The notes under the pieces: model-generated
What the model was told of the DNA's origin: nothing
The model's input: the letters and a program-made list of their open reading frames with translations, nothing else
Database searches by the model: none
NCBI RefSeq assembly: GCF_000002985.6
Contig: NC_003281.10
Coordinates: 4,030,001-4,094,000 of the forward strand
Reading direction: 5' to 3'
Origin: Caenorhabditis elegans
Taxonomy: Eukaryota > Nematoda > Chromadorea > Rhabditida > Rhabditidae
DNA: 64,000 nt
Program-made: the position numbers and the translations under genes
In this document: one piece after another, positions 45,701 through 56,636 of the stretch
Layout of the letters: every line of letters begins with the position of its first letter
How positions within the stretch are numbered: the stretch's first letter is position 1

Positions 45701-48700
45701 AAAAAAAATTCGGAAAAAGTGGAAAACCAAACCCAGTTTTTGCCTAAATTAAGCCTAAATTTCGAGTTAAAAAATTTATTGATTTCTTGACACAATTTAT
45801 CACGAAATCAAGAAACAAGAATTCTTGACAAAATCTCAAGAATTCAAGAATTTCAAGAAATCAATCAATTAAGAATGCCCAACCCTGGTAGGCAGGCAGG
45901 CACAAAATAGGCACATCCTCCTGCCATAGATGCCCCTGAATTAACCATATAGTGTATAATTTCAGACCTAATGCACACTGATCCAATGTCCGAACTCTAC
46001 CAACGAAAAGTATCAAAAGCAAGATCCGCAATCGAAAATGCAAGTACAGCTCGATCAATAGTTCGTCATCTAAAACAGTATGACGGAATGAAGCATCAAT
46101 TAGCACATCTACCATCAGATCCAGGTACGTAATATTTAGTTCTATTGAAATATCTTTTACATTATTAACATCTGTTTTTTTAAACTCTCATCTAACATTT
46201 CCAAATTCTTACCACTTCTTATTTGTCTATCACTACCTCTTCTAACCATAACCCTTATATTGTGATTCTAGCTTGTCCATCAAATGTGCTATTAACCAAT
46301 AACAATCCCCTTTAGGCACCTGTAGTCATTCCAACTGTTTGGTAGGAGAACCTCTTACCAAATCAGTCTTTTACCATAACAGATATTCATCTATCAAGTC
46401 GTGTTGCCCGGTGGCGTCGTCGTGGACGTTTATCAGAAGCCGCTCTGTCAGCGCGTGTCAAAATACTAAAAGTTGTGACAATGGTACGAGTGGTTAATCG
46501 ATGGAGAGAAATGGCTGCTGACGTGGCACTTGGTGCTGCGTCTCTAGTCTCTATGATGACGTCTGGTGGCGTTTCTTCAGCTGCTGGATTGATGTGTATG
46601 TGTGCATAATAACTTTGGAATGATTGGCATGTTGGATGTAGTCTTTATTTGTTTTAAACAGGTTTTAAAAATCACATTTGAAAAATAACATATTTGCTCA
46701 TACAATGTGATGCATTGATTTGGAGATTGAAGATTTAATTTATCAGATTTTAAGCGCAATATTTTTAAAAATTAACATTATTAAGTCCCGAATTATGATG
46801 AGTTTTTAGAGCGAGAGGAGCATAGGTGTTTTTTTTTAGTTTTTTTGTTAGTGGAACAATTTTTGATAAGCCTAAAAGTAACCGAGATATAGCCTGCCAA
46901 AGTTTAGCTATGACGCTAGACTGTTTGAGGAGCATCTGTAATTTTTTGTAGAAAAACTTAATAAAATACTTGGTTAAATCCTATTCCGCCTAATTACCTA
47001 TACGCCAACACGCCCACTGCCAAACACCTCGTAAATATTTACTTATTTTCCCTGTTGATTTTTTTTAACAACTATACACTTTGCAACATCAACCAACTAC
47101 ACTCACGGCAAAATACACAGTAGGCAATAGGCAGGCAGGCATGAGGCATGCATAAAGTTGGCACCCAGACGTGCCTGCCTATCAGGGCGGACTCAATCTT
47201 TTTACCATAGCCGTTTAAAGGAACATCACTCCGCTCACTCACGCTCTAAAACTTGAACTTTTGCAGAACTCCGAAGTTTTTTTAAATGTGATAATATCAA
47301 GCATGAATTTCATTTCTCTGTCAATTTTTTCAGAACATTTAAAATCACTTTTTCCGTTTTTCACTCCTAATCCTTTTTTGAATGGTTTTTTAAAAATTAT
47401 TTTTTGAAATGACTTTCTTCTAACTCACACTCACCTTTTCCCAATAATTTGTGAATGTCTATCGTTGTTTGGGTGTGATTCTTCTACTTCTAGCTCTTTC
47501 TCTATCTTTTCAATTTGCAATTTTTTCATTTTTAAAGTCGGCGGAAAATTGAGTTCGAAGGTGATTCTTTTGAATTTGCCAGGCAAATACACCTTGTCTC
47601 ACCTTCCCTTGAATTTCCACCGACATTCCCCACGCCTTCTAACACTTTCTCCCTTTTCAATAATTTCAGCAAATGTGGCTGTAAACGACGACGTCTCCTC
47701 GCCGAACTCCTCTGTCACTGCCAACTACGGGCATGGTACGCGTGCATGTTATACCCATCGAATGGGCAGATTTTTATCCCCCAAAAAAGCTTTCTTTCGC
47801 TTCTCATTGATTAATTGATTTGAGAGTAAACTTCTATGCATGCAGAATTTTCATTTTTCGATTTTTCATTGATTAATTTTTTTTGTTGAAAATATTTTGT
47901 TTTAGTTCTCTCTTTTTAGTTCTTTAAGTTTGCCCAGAATACATCTTGCAAAAGATTTATCTTTCGCAATTTATATTCGAAAAGGAATAGGTTATGTTTA
48001 AAATACCTTTGTTCTTGCTTCAAAAATTGTGGATCTTATTGATTTTGAGACCAAGGTGCAGACGCGGTGGTGGTTAAAAGCACTTAAAATTGATTTTAAA
48101 AAAAGAAACAAAAAGAACCTCCTCCACGATAATTTTTCCGAGAAATCCTTAAATCACTGGCTGAGGTTTCATTATTTTCTAGGCCACTGAAAACTGTTGA
48201 AGTTAAAAAATTCAAAAGGATCCACATTTATGAAGCATCCCATTTGAAGACGTACCTGAAATTATTCAAATTTTCTGAGATTTACAGTCCAAAATTTAAA
48301 TTTTGAGATGATCTATATATTTTTTAATTAATTCTAGAATTTCCATACGGGCGAAAAAATGCCGGGCGTAGCTTGCCTTGAAATCGAAAAGAAAAATCAC
48401 ACGCCTAGAGGCAGGCGAGTAGGCATTTTAAGCATTTTGAATAATGCTCGGGTTTCGATTAGTTTTAAAATTGAAAACCCATTTGAGATATTTTCAATTG
48501 TCTAAAACATTTTGCTGAAGTTTGTTTCAACGCATTTTTAAATTCTTAAAATTTTTTAAATAAAACATTTTTTGTGCCCCCCTTCCGTCTGGTACGTGTT
48601 CAAGTTCCAATCTTAAAACAACCCATTATTATTCCTAATCAAAACTGTTTCAGGAGGTTACGGTAGACTCCGTGAATTCACTGATGAGGAGAGTAACATG

Positions 48701-51700
48701 TGTCTTCTATTCAATCGAGTCGTTGATATGGAAAATCCAGAACGACATACCGTATACCTAGTCGTTTCGCTTTTTGTCACATTTCTTTCCAATAAGAATT
48801 CAACGCCCACCGATGAGAAGGCAAATGCAAAGAAACAATCTCTAGTATTTCGGCACTTTAACACATTGCTGGGGTACAGTAGTACTGAAAAGTGCTTCAC
48901 GATTCCGCCAGCCAGGTTACGGTAGGTTCTTAGCTTGGAAAATCCAAATTTTATGATTTTTACTTCAGAAAAGCTGCCGTTTGCAATGCTTTCATTAGTG
49001 GACTCCCTGAAATTTTGGACATGAACTTGCATACAGGTAATTCCATTACATTTTTCTACCAACCTGAAAATAGCTTTTCAGGAAACCAACTTCTTCCAAC
49101 AGTTGCTCAACTTCTTATTCACTTGCCAAGTCCTCAAAAACTGGCTTCTGACCAAAATGTGACCAACTACTCCCTTGCACTTTTGACCCAGCATACAAGA
49201 CATTTATGGCTGCAGTCACTGATTTTGATACTTTATAAGTACCGATTCGATCAACTTCCAGTCAGTGAATATATTGTCAGGCTGATTGGGATTGTGGTGA
49301 AGACTTTACAAAGTGAGTACATTCTTACCCCCGTAGATTTCTACCTCAAATATTTCAGACCAAGTCCACGAGTGCTCCGATGCCGCCGATCAATCCGCAG
49401 AAATAGACACGTGGGACGAGATTGAAGACGACGACGTGGCAAGGGCGGAGCTGATCCGACCGGAAAGTCTCACAGTGACAACAATCCAAGAAGCAACACC
49501 AGCCGCTGAAGGAATGGTTCATATTGGTGCAGTTTGTGTAATGCAGCCAACGATTGTGGAGCCGGAAGGATTGGCTCCGGAGCCATTGATAGCAAGGAAA
49601 CGAAGTACTGCTGTGCAAGAAGTGAGAAGGAAGAAAAGTGCAATTGAAGTGGTTAAGAAAAGGTGAGATTTTTAATGGGGACTTTCATCTAGGCGCTAAG
49701 ATACCTACAGGCATGACTTACCTTAAGCGAAAAGTAAATATGTCTTTTATGGATTTCTGTTGAGTACTGTAGGGTTACTGTAGAATTGAGCCAAGAGAAA
49801 TCTGGAGTTCACTGGAGTTCACTAAACTTAAAATTTAAGTTGTACTCTCCGATGTGGACATTGCAATGAAGCCATCGAGATGTTCGACGAAGAAACCATT
49901 TCTCTTTGTCTAATAGCTCTCGAAACATTTCTACACCGAGAACCTTCGATGGCTGCTCCGATTCTTTTCAAAATACTTTATACGGTTACCAGGTAACATA
50001 TTTAGAAAACATTGAATTTGGTTCTCAAAGTTAGAAATCTCAGACTAATTGACACTCCAATGTACCCATGGCATTCAACCGAGATGTTCGTACCAGCAAA
50101 CTCTCGTTCAGTTGCAAAACAAATGCTCCGTGTCTCTCTTCATCATCTCTCCACTTCCGCAATTTGTCTTCAACTCTTCGACACAAAAATCCCTAGACCT
50201 GACGCCTTCTGGTCAGTCGTCGCACTTTCGCTGGCTGACTTTCCCGAGTTGTCTCCGGTGTACTTCATTCAGATTTTGATGGAAGATCTGGAAGAAAGCT
50301 GGCCTGGATCTGTGAAGCTTATCATGAAAAATTTGGCATTTTATATTGTTGAAATACCAACTGATATGTATAATAATCCATGGAAAGATCTCGTCGGCCA
50401 TCTGGAGACGTTTTTCAAACGATATCATTCGGCAGTAAGCTTTGAATTTTGAGCATTTTTTTCAATTTTTTTTTGAAAATCTCGTAAAAATATTCGCACA
50501 CACAATTTTTACAGATATCTGCTGACAATGGAATCACACCAACACGTGCTGAAATCGAAAATGTGATCATTGTGATGACTCACGTGTTCAAAGTTCAAAC
50601 GTTCTCTTCAAGCAAGTCACCGGTCACTTTGGTTGAAGCATTTGCAAGATGGCTCTCCGAGTCACTTCACAGTGCAGATGTATCACTGGAATCACTTCTT
50701 GGCGTCTGCACTGCTTGTAATAGAGCCCTGATTCGGGTTAGTTATAGGTTTGAAGGAATTTTAGAATAGCCAGTTTCCAAACCTTAGGAGAAAGTTTTTT
50801 TTTTTGAAAAGAAAATTTTCACAGAAAGTTGCCAAACTTTAAGAAAACGTAGTAAGCAAACAAAGTTCAACAGAAAGTTGCACAAGTTTGACGAAACATT
50901 GCCGAACTTTAAGAGTAAGTTGTAAACAGAAGCTCCCGGGGCGCCTAAATCTTTTCTCATTTTTTCAAACATTTCACGCTTGGAGTACTGAAGATTTTTT
51001 GATTTCCAGTGATGATTTTCAGAGATTAAAACTTCTAAAAATCTACTCAAAATAAAAAAAAACGTTTTTAGGAACGCGACAAGCAATGCATCACAAGAGC
51101 TCTTGTCACAGAGCTAATGCAAGCTATCAAATTCAAAGTAAAACTTCATGAATCCAACTACGTCACAATTGCAAACATGATCCTTCAAGATGCTGGAGAA
51201 GATATCGAAGTTCCTCTTTTAGATGATCAATTCAATACAGCTGCTTCTGAAGCAATAAGACCATTCCTTTTTGAAGTATTGGACTTTATTGCTGACTTAC
51301 ATGTTATTGCAAAATTGAAAAAAGAATCGAATTCAGATGCCCTCGGTGGTGATCTGAAGGTTAAGTTGGCGGAAGCTATAGGTAAGATTAAAGTTTTAAG
51401 ACATGATCTTTCATACATCTTTCTCCATTTTTCCAGCCGTTGAAATGTCAAGATCCAATGCACGTGATTGCCGTACAGTAATCCGTTTCATTCCATGGCT
51501 CATGTCTCCTCCTTCTGTCACACAAGCAGCTCCGAGTGCATTTGCCGATAGTGTCACCAATGTCCGTGTGCTCTCCTGGCTCTTACTCGGTGCTCTACAC
51601 GCCAATCATTCATGCCTTCCAGTTCCAATTGAATGCTCTCAGCATATGGCTGATTACATTCATTTTGTGCTGGCTGGATTTGCCGATCAATCGAAGGTTT

Positions 51701-52681
51701 TTAACCTTAAAAATCTCAATATTTAAAATGTACTATTTCAGCAATCCGTTGTACATATGTCAGCTCTATTCCATGCTTTCCATCTATGTCAACTATGGAC
51801 TGTCTATTGTGAAAGAGCTGCAACTTACAGTTCTACAACTGCTTTTGCTCATTTGGTTGATTTCTGGGCTCGTGTAACTCCCGCTATTCTACAACTTCTC
51901 AGTCATTCAAAAGTGGTACGGTAATTGAATAACTGAAAAATATTTTCAAAGTAATTCGGCGAACGGTTAAATTTTTTAGTCTCCCGTGAAATTCAATTTT
52001 TAACATTTCGAAAAAAAAAAATTGGTAGGAAATTCAAATTAAATTTAAATAGTTTCAAAAACTTTTGGCGGGAAACTCAAATGCTCATTTATTTTTTTTT
52101 AAGAAAAAACTTAAGAAAGTATGGTCTAAAATTTTTGAAATATTTGGCTGGTAATTAATTTTGAATTATTTCGAACCTTATTGGCGGGATGTTCAATTTA
52201 TTCCCATAGTTTCTCATTTCAACTAGCCACAAGAATGCCTGCTTTCCAGGCAACCTAGAAGGGCAGGCATGTATGCCTAGAGACTCCCTAGTGGCTCACA
52301 GAGCACATATAAACCTTATTTATCAATTGATAGTGAGCATAACAATTTTTCAGCTAGCCGACATGGTCAACTTGCACTTTCTGAACACAATCCAAGCTCT
52401 TCAACAAGTAAATTCTGCTCTTCTCTGTCAACTTTACTCGATGTGGGCACCCATCCTGACTGCCTATCACTCGCAAATACCTAATCAATTAAGGTAAGTC
52501 CTTTCGATAACTCTGATCCGCTTCTAACCATTTCTCTTATGACAGAATGAAACTCGACTCTTGCCAAAATCAGCCCTCCCTGGAAGCTCCGTTGGTGACG
52601 GAGTGGCTGAAGAAAGTGAGATACAAGATATCGCAGGTCGAACTGCAAACCTCTGCTGCCTCGCCCTACTACACTGTCTAA
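36717..52681 (+). CDS. unc-79: UNC-79, accessory subunit of the NALCN sodium-leak channel complex
   Basis: Very large HEAT-repeat-like protein that with UNC-80 stabilises the NCA/NALCN channel in neurons. I place 27 phased exons: 36717-36741, 39266-39383, 40909-41069, 41125-41252, 41300-41414, 41457-41629, 41897-42433, 42563-43141, 43289-43604, 43658-43740, 43834-44874, 44923-45121, 45966-46124, 46383-46595, 47670-47735, 48654-48921, 48969-49036, 49082-49312, 49359-49662, 49840-49992, 50044-50434, 50515-50736, 51072-51381, 51437-51696, 51742-51915, 52354-52493, 52546-52681, about 2,189 residues. The first exon is only 25 bases; joined to exon 2 it gives [14 protein letters not shown], as in animal UNC79, and an in-frame stop lies upstream. 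Exon 7 has paired CxxC motifs. [16 protein letters not shown] and LLFNRVVD are strongly family-like. The C-terminus ends ASPYYTV. Introns carry telomere-like and GGCAGGC repeats. Weak acceptors are used before exons 14 and 20. Confidence 0.9.
39040..39186 (+). repeat. interstitial telomere-like repeat (GCCTAA)n
   Basis: About 24 imperfect six-base units (AAGCCT, TATGCC variants) cover 147 bases in unc-79 intron 1, ending about 80 bases before exon 2. The unit is the complement of the TTAGGC worm telomere repeat. A Lys-Pro/Met-Pro open frame across it is an artefact. Confidence 0.8.
40015..40087 (-). repeat. telomere-like repeat in opposite orientation
   Basis: Degenerate TTAGGC units run along the plus strand in unc-79 intron 2. 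The direction is opposite to the array at 39040-39186, about 830 bases away. Confidence 0.65.
45145..45180. repeat. GGCAGGCAGGCA/GCCTGCCTACC dispersed repeat (example copy)
   Basis: Short words built from AGGCAGGC and GCCTACC recur in introns and spacers across the window: about 905-960, 1050-1075, 3430-3490, 5455, 8590-8660, 36205-36240, 36860-36905, 40710-40865, 45145-45180, 45890-45925, 47125-47185, 48395-48430, 52240-52290, 60735-60850, 61180-61235 and 61800-61915. None is in an exon. Many copies face each other as short inverted pairs. Confidence 0.65.
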
Positions 52682-54789
52682 ATGATCAATTCGAAACGTT
52701 ACGGGTTCACACAACACACAAACATCCTTCACAATACGATTTTCGGTGCTTTCAAAACAAAACAATGAATTTTTACTATAAATGGTTTCTCAATTATTAT
52801 TTTTCTACTTATATCAGGAATTCATTTGCAGTAAATCTTTCGGGTGGAACATGGTGCATTGGGACAGGGTTTGCACAACTTCAAAAAGTTAAATTTAACG
52901 CACATTTATTTAAACACAAGTACCGTTTTTCTCTATTAGTGCTGCACCCCATTTTCTATTAAAAGAGTCACTTGACAGTTTCGATATTTTCGGGTATTTT
53001 TGGGTATTTTTTGTATATTTTTGATGATTTTTTGATAATTTATGAAAGCAATTGAATTAGTGGGTCTTTTTGTTACAAAAGTTCGCAATGTTCGCAATGA
53101 ATTTCTGCTGAAAAAAATGAGTTTTTGTCACAAAAAACTAGTGATCTATAATTGAAAATTGCCGTTCGAAAATTAATGCTGCAGTCTCCAGTAGTACTGC
53201 AGTCTCCAATAGTGCTGCATTAAAAAAGGGCCTGGAAATTAGTGCTGCATGCAGCACTAATAGAGAATATACGGTAGGTACTTTTGTAGAGGAGAACAAA
53301 CGGATTTTTTTGCGAATAAGAAGAGTTTCGAAAATTATAAATAAATCGCAATTTTTTCCAGACGAATTGAAAAAGAAATCATCAACCATATTTTGGCTCT
53401 TGTTAGGTAATAACTTCTTCAGCGTACACCTAACGAGACCCAAAACATTAAAACAGTATTGAGACTTTGGATAACAATAAAACGAGTAAGCTTTCAATCA
53501 ATTTTTATTCAATTTCTTATTCTTCTTTATTTTTTAAATTTATTCGTCTTAAAACATGAAATGATATTTATATTCGTCGAGCTTGTGTTCTTTCGAATTT
53601 CTCGGAAAATTCCGTTTTTCCTGAAAAGTTTTAATTATCTGCTGAAAGAGCTTACCTTGGATGCTCCAACATATTGGAGCACTTAAATTTATCCTTCCAA
53701 TTGGTTTTTTGTCGTCAGTTCAGGATCCTTGTCGAGCATTCAACAACTCCTCCATTATTCCATGAAAGTCCAGAGATCGGGATGTCATGCCCAAGTGTCT
53801 TCTTTTGGAGGCCCATTGGGCTTTTGTGCCATCGAATTGTTGGCGATCGATTGAACTATCCGATATGTGAAGTTTTGTATTTTTTGGAAGTTTATATAGA
53901 CATATTTTTAGGGTAGGAAAGTTCAAAAGGGTGTTACGGGAAATAGCATTAATTTTTTAAAAACTAAATTCCTGAAAAGTTTGAAAACAAAACAAATTTT
54001 CTAAAATGATGAACTTGTTCATTTTAAAGTTTAAACGGAAAAAAATTCGACAGCAGCAGATGTGAGAGACTCAAGCGCATCTTTTCTGGTCGTTTTCAGA
54101 AAAGGTCGCAAAAAACAATGTGATGAGAATTACGACAATTTATTGATTACACACAAAAAAGAACGGAGTGGGGCTCTGATTTCTGGGTGGGGAAGTTATG
54201 GGAGGGTATTGAGAGGCATTTGGAGCCAAAAGAGAGGGGGTGGGTGTGTCAAGGTGAGCCGGTTATACCCAAAAACATGTTCGGCCACTTGACTTTTTCA
54301 GTATTTTTTTTAATTTTTGAGTGCCCGACATTGGGACATTTTCATCATTACGAAGAAAGGAAAGGGAAAAATGGTAGGGGGGAATAGAGAGAAAAATATA
54401 TTGGTATGTTGATAGGGAGGCATTCAAGAAAAAAAGGTCAAAACGATTCGAAAAATGGGGGAATAAAAATCCTACTAAAATGGAAAAGAAGGAAATAAAA
54501 GAGAGTAGGAGAAGATGATGAGACTATTTATAAAACGACAAATAAAAGTGCTGAAACTGCGAAAAGTAGAGAGTATTCATCTTTAGTTAAAAAATTGGTT
54601 AAAAGATAAAATACAACAAAACATTCCACAATTTTCAGCACACAGTTAAAGAGGCATGTTAGCCCAAGAAAAGACAAAAATAGTAGAGGGGAAAAAAATG
54701 AAAAGAGTAGAGAGACGAAAGAAAGGATAGTACATGATTTAACATGGGCTTTTTTGGATTAAAAAGCCTCAGGACGGCAACAAAACGTC
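52682..54789. other. convergent spacer between unc-79 and kin-19
   Basis: Contains the unc-79 3' untranslated region, a cluster of GTGCTGCA words (52938-53265) that includes a 24-base perfect palindrome at 53238-53261, and a purine-rich 54050-54750 stretch. No gene is seen; the open frames 53459-53916 lack domain or splice support. Confidence 0.55.
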
Positions 54790-56488
54790 TTACTGTGGAG
54801 TAGTTCCTCCTGGTGCAACTCCAGCTGGAACTCCAGCTGATGGAACGGTAGCTCCCTGTGTAGTAGTGTTGGTTCCGGGGACGCCACTGGATTGCGATTG
54901 TTGAGCCTTTTGTTTGAGCATTGTCCAGTCGAATGTGTAGTCGTACTGTAAATATGCATTTTATTATATTTTCTTAAACAATGTTGCTTTTTTTAAAATA
55001 TTCATTCAAGTATTAATTATGTTTGAAAAGGTTTTCTGTAATTGTAATTGTTTTAACACGAACCTGATGATTGAGCGTTCTGAAGAGAATTCTGAACAGT
55101 TGCCGCAAGTACATGTAATCTGGAGATTCATCGAAACGAAGTCCTCTTGTGTAGCTCAAGTACATTGGGAACTCAGCTGGGAATCCTTTGCACAAGTGCT
55201 CGACTGATGTCGTCATTTTCTGAAAACATTAAGTTGAAAAATCGATAAAATGACAGGATCACACCACAAACCTTCTCAGAAATCTTCTCATACTTTTGCT
55301 TTTTCGTGGCGGCCTTCAATCCTTGCCATGGAAGAGTTCCACGGTTGAAGTACATCAAAACGTATCCAAGGGATTCCATGTCATCTCTGAAACAGTAAAT
55401 TTTAAATTTAAAAAAAATCTAAAATACCTTCTCGACTGCTCAATTCCCAAGTGGGCGTTGATGGATGCGTATCTGGCGGTACCGGTCAAGTTCTTGTCCT
55501 CTCTGTATGGAATATGAGTTCTGGTGCGTGAATCACGGTATCTGAAAATAATTTGATGAATATTTGTTAAACTATGATAGTGAGTGATTACTTTTTGGCC
55601 AATCCGAAGTCGATCAAGAAGAGCTTGTTGCAGTGACGTCCTATTCCCATCAAGAAGTTGTCTGGCTTTATGTCACGATGAATAAAGTTCTTGACATGCA
55701 CATATTCGATACGTCCGATCATCTGGTCAGCCAGCATGAGAACAGTCTGAAAAAAAATTATCTTGATGGAAACTTCTTTAATAATGAAAATTTGTGAGAA
55801 GGATGCACTCATTTTCGAAATCGTTTATTATTTATTTACTCTGAACTCTGAGAACTCTATTTCTATGACCAATACTCTAACACATTGGCAACAATGATCA
55901 TTAATACGTTTCATGTGCGAATTTCAAAGTAATTCTTGAAATTGAAATATTCACGTGAAGTAATTGCGCGGTGAAGCAGAGGAATCCGCTGCTGAAACTC
56001 ATTTTAAGCTACTCGTCACCACTGACCTTCATGGTAAATCTTCTGGAGCAGAAATTGAAGAGATCTTCCAATGAAGGACCGAGAAGATCCATGACAAGCA
56101 CATTGTACTCTCGCTCGGTTCCGTACCTGAAATTACAAGTTTTAGAACAATTTAGACGCGGTAAATATGTTCCTAGGTCTTTTTTATAGAAAAAGGTTAC
56201 CATCTGATATGTGGAATTCCGACTCCTCCCTGTAGGATACGATACACTTTGGACTCGTACAGCAACTGCGGGTGCCTCGCCTAAAAATCGATAATGAATG
56301 ATTATTCGAAAAAGAATATGGAAGCTGCTCAAACTAACCCGATTGCTTTCCAGCTTAATGGCCACCTCCTCGCCGTTCGTCACGTTGATCGATACATAAA
56401 TGTCACCGAATGATCCTGATCCGATTTTTCGTATGAGCTTGTATTTTGTCGCAACGATGAAGTCCTTAACTGACATCACACCTGCCAT
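54790..56488 (-). CDS. kin-19: casein kinase I alpha
   Basis: Ser/Thr kinase of the CK1 family, acting in Wnt/beta-catenin regulation and many other processes. Eight exons: 56339-56488, 56201-56280, 56027-56126, 55592-55746, 55428-55541, 55272-55386, 55064-55219, 54790-54945, exactly 341 residues. The Gly loop is GSGSFGDI (about 23-30), the ATP lysine AIK is at 45, then [12 protein letters not shown] and [12 protein letters not shown]; the substrate region has [13 protein letters not shown]. The CK1-specific [25 protein letters not shown] is present. The tail is rich in Gln, Thr, Gly and Pro and ends GGTTPQ. A putative untranslated 5' exon lies at 56571-56636, joined by a 50-base intron whose acceptor is TTTTCAG. 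It converges with unc-79. Confidence 0.95.
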
Positions 56489-56570
56489 TGTTTGCTCTGA
56501 TCGTGCTGAAAATTCATGATTCACTATCGTGACTGACTAAAACTAAACAAAAAATGGTAAAAATCGATAC

Positions 56571-56636
56571 CTTTGATAGCAGAACACGAATTGAGTGCAC
56601 GAGGGCACCTGGTGGTTCAAGAAAGAGGAGCTCTAC
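56571..56636 (-). other. probable noncoding 5' exon of kin-19
   Basis: The minus strand has TTTCAG before it and a GTATCG donor after it, and no ATG inside. A 50-base intron separates it from the coding exon. It could instead be outron sequence if the start exon is trans-spliced. Confidence 0.45.

Noticed and set aside
36717..52681. Assignment as unc-80 rather than unc-79
   Set aside because: The N-terminal KIRTLSEF region and [16 protein letters not shown] fit UNC79; neighbouring genes also fit the unc-79 locus.
54759..54959. 66-codon minus-strand frame rich in Glu, Leu and His
   Set aside because: It is another frame of the last kin-19 exon, whose true frame encodes the Gln/Thr/Gly-rich tail.
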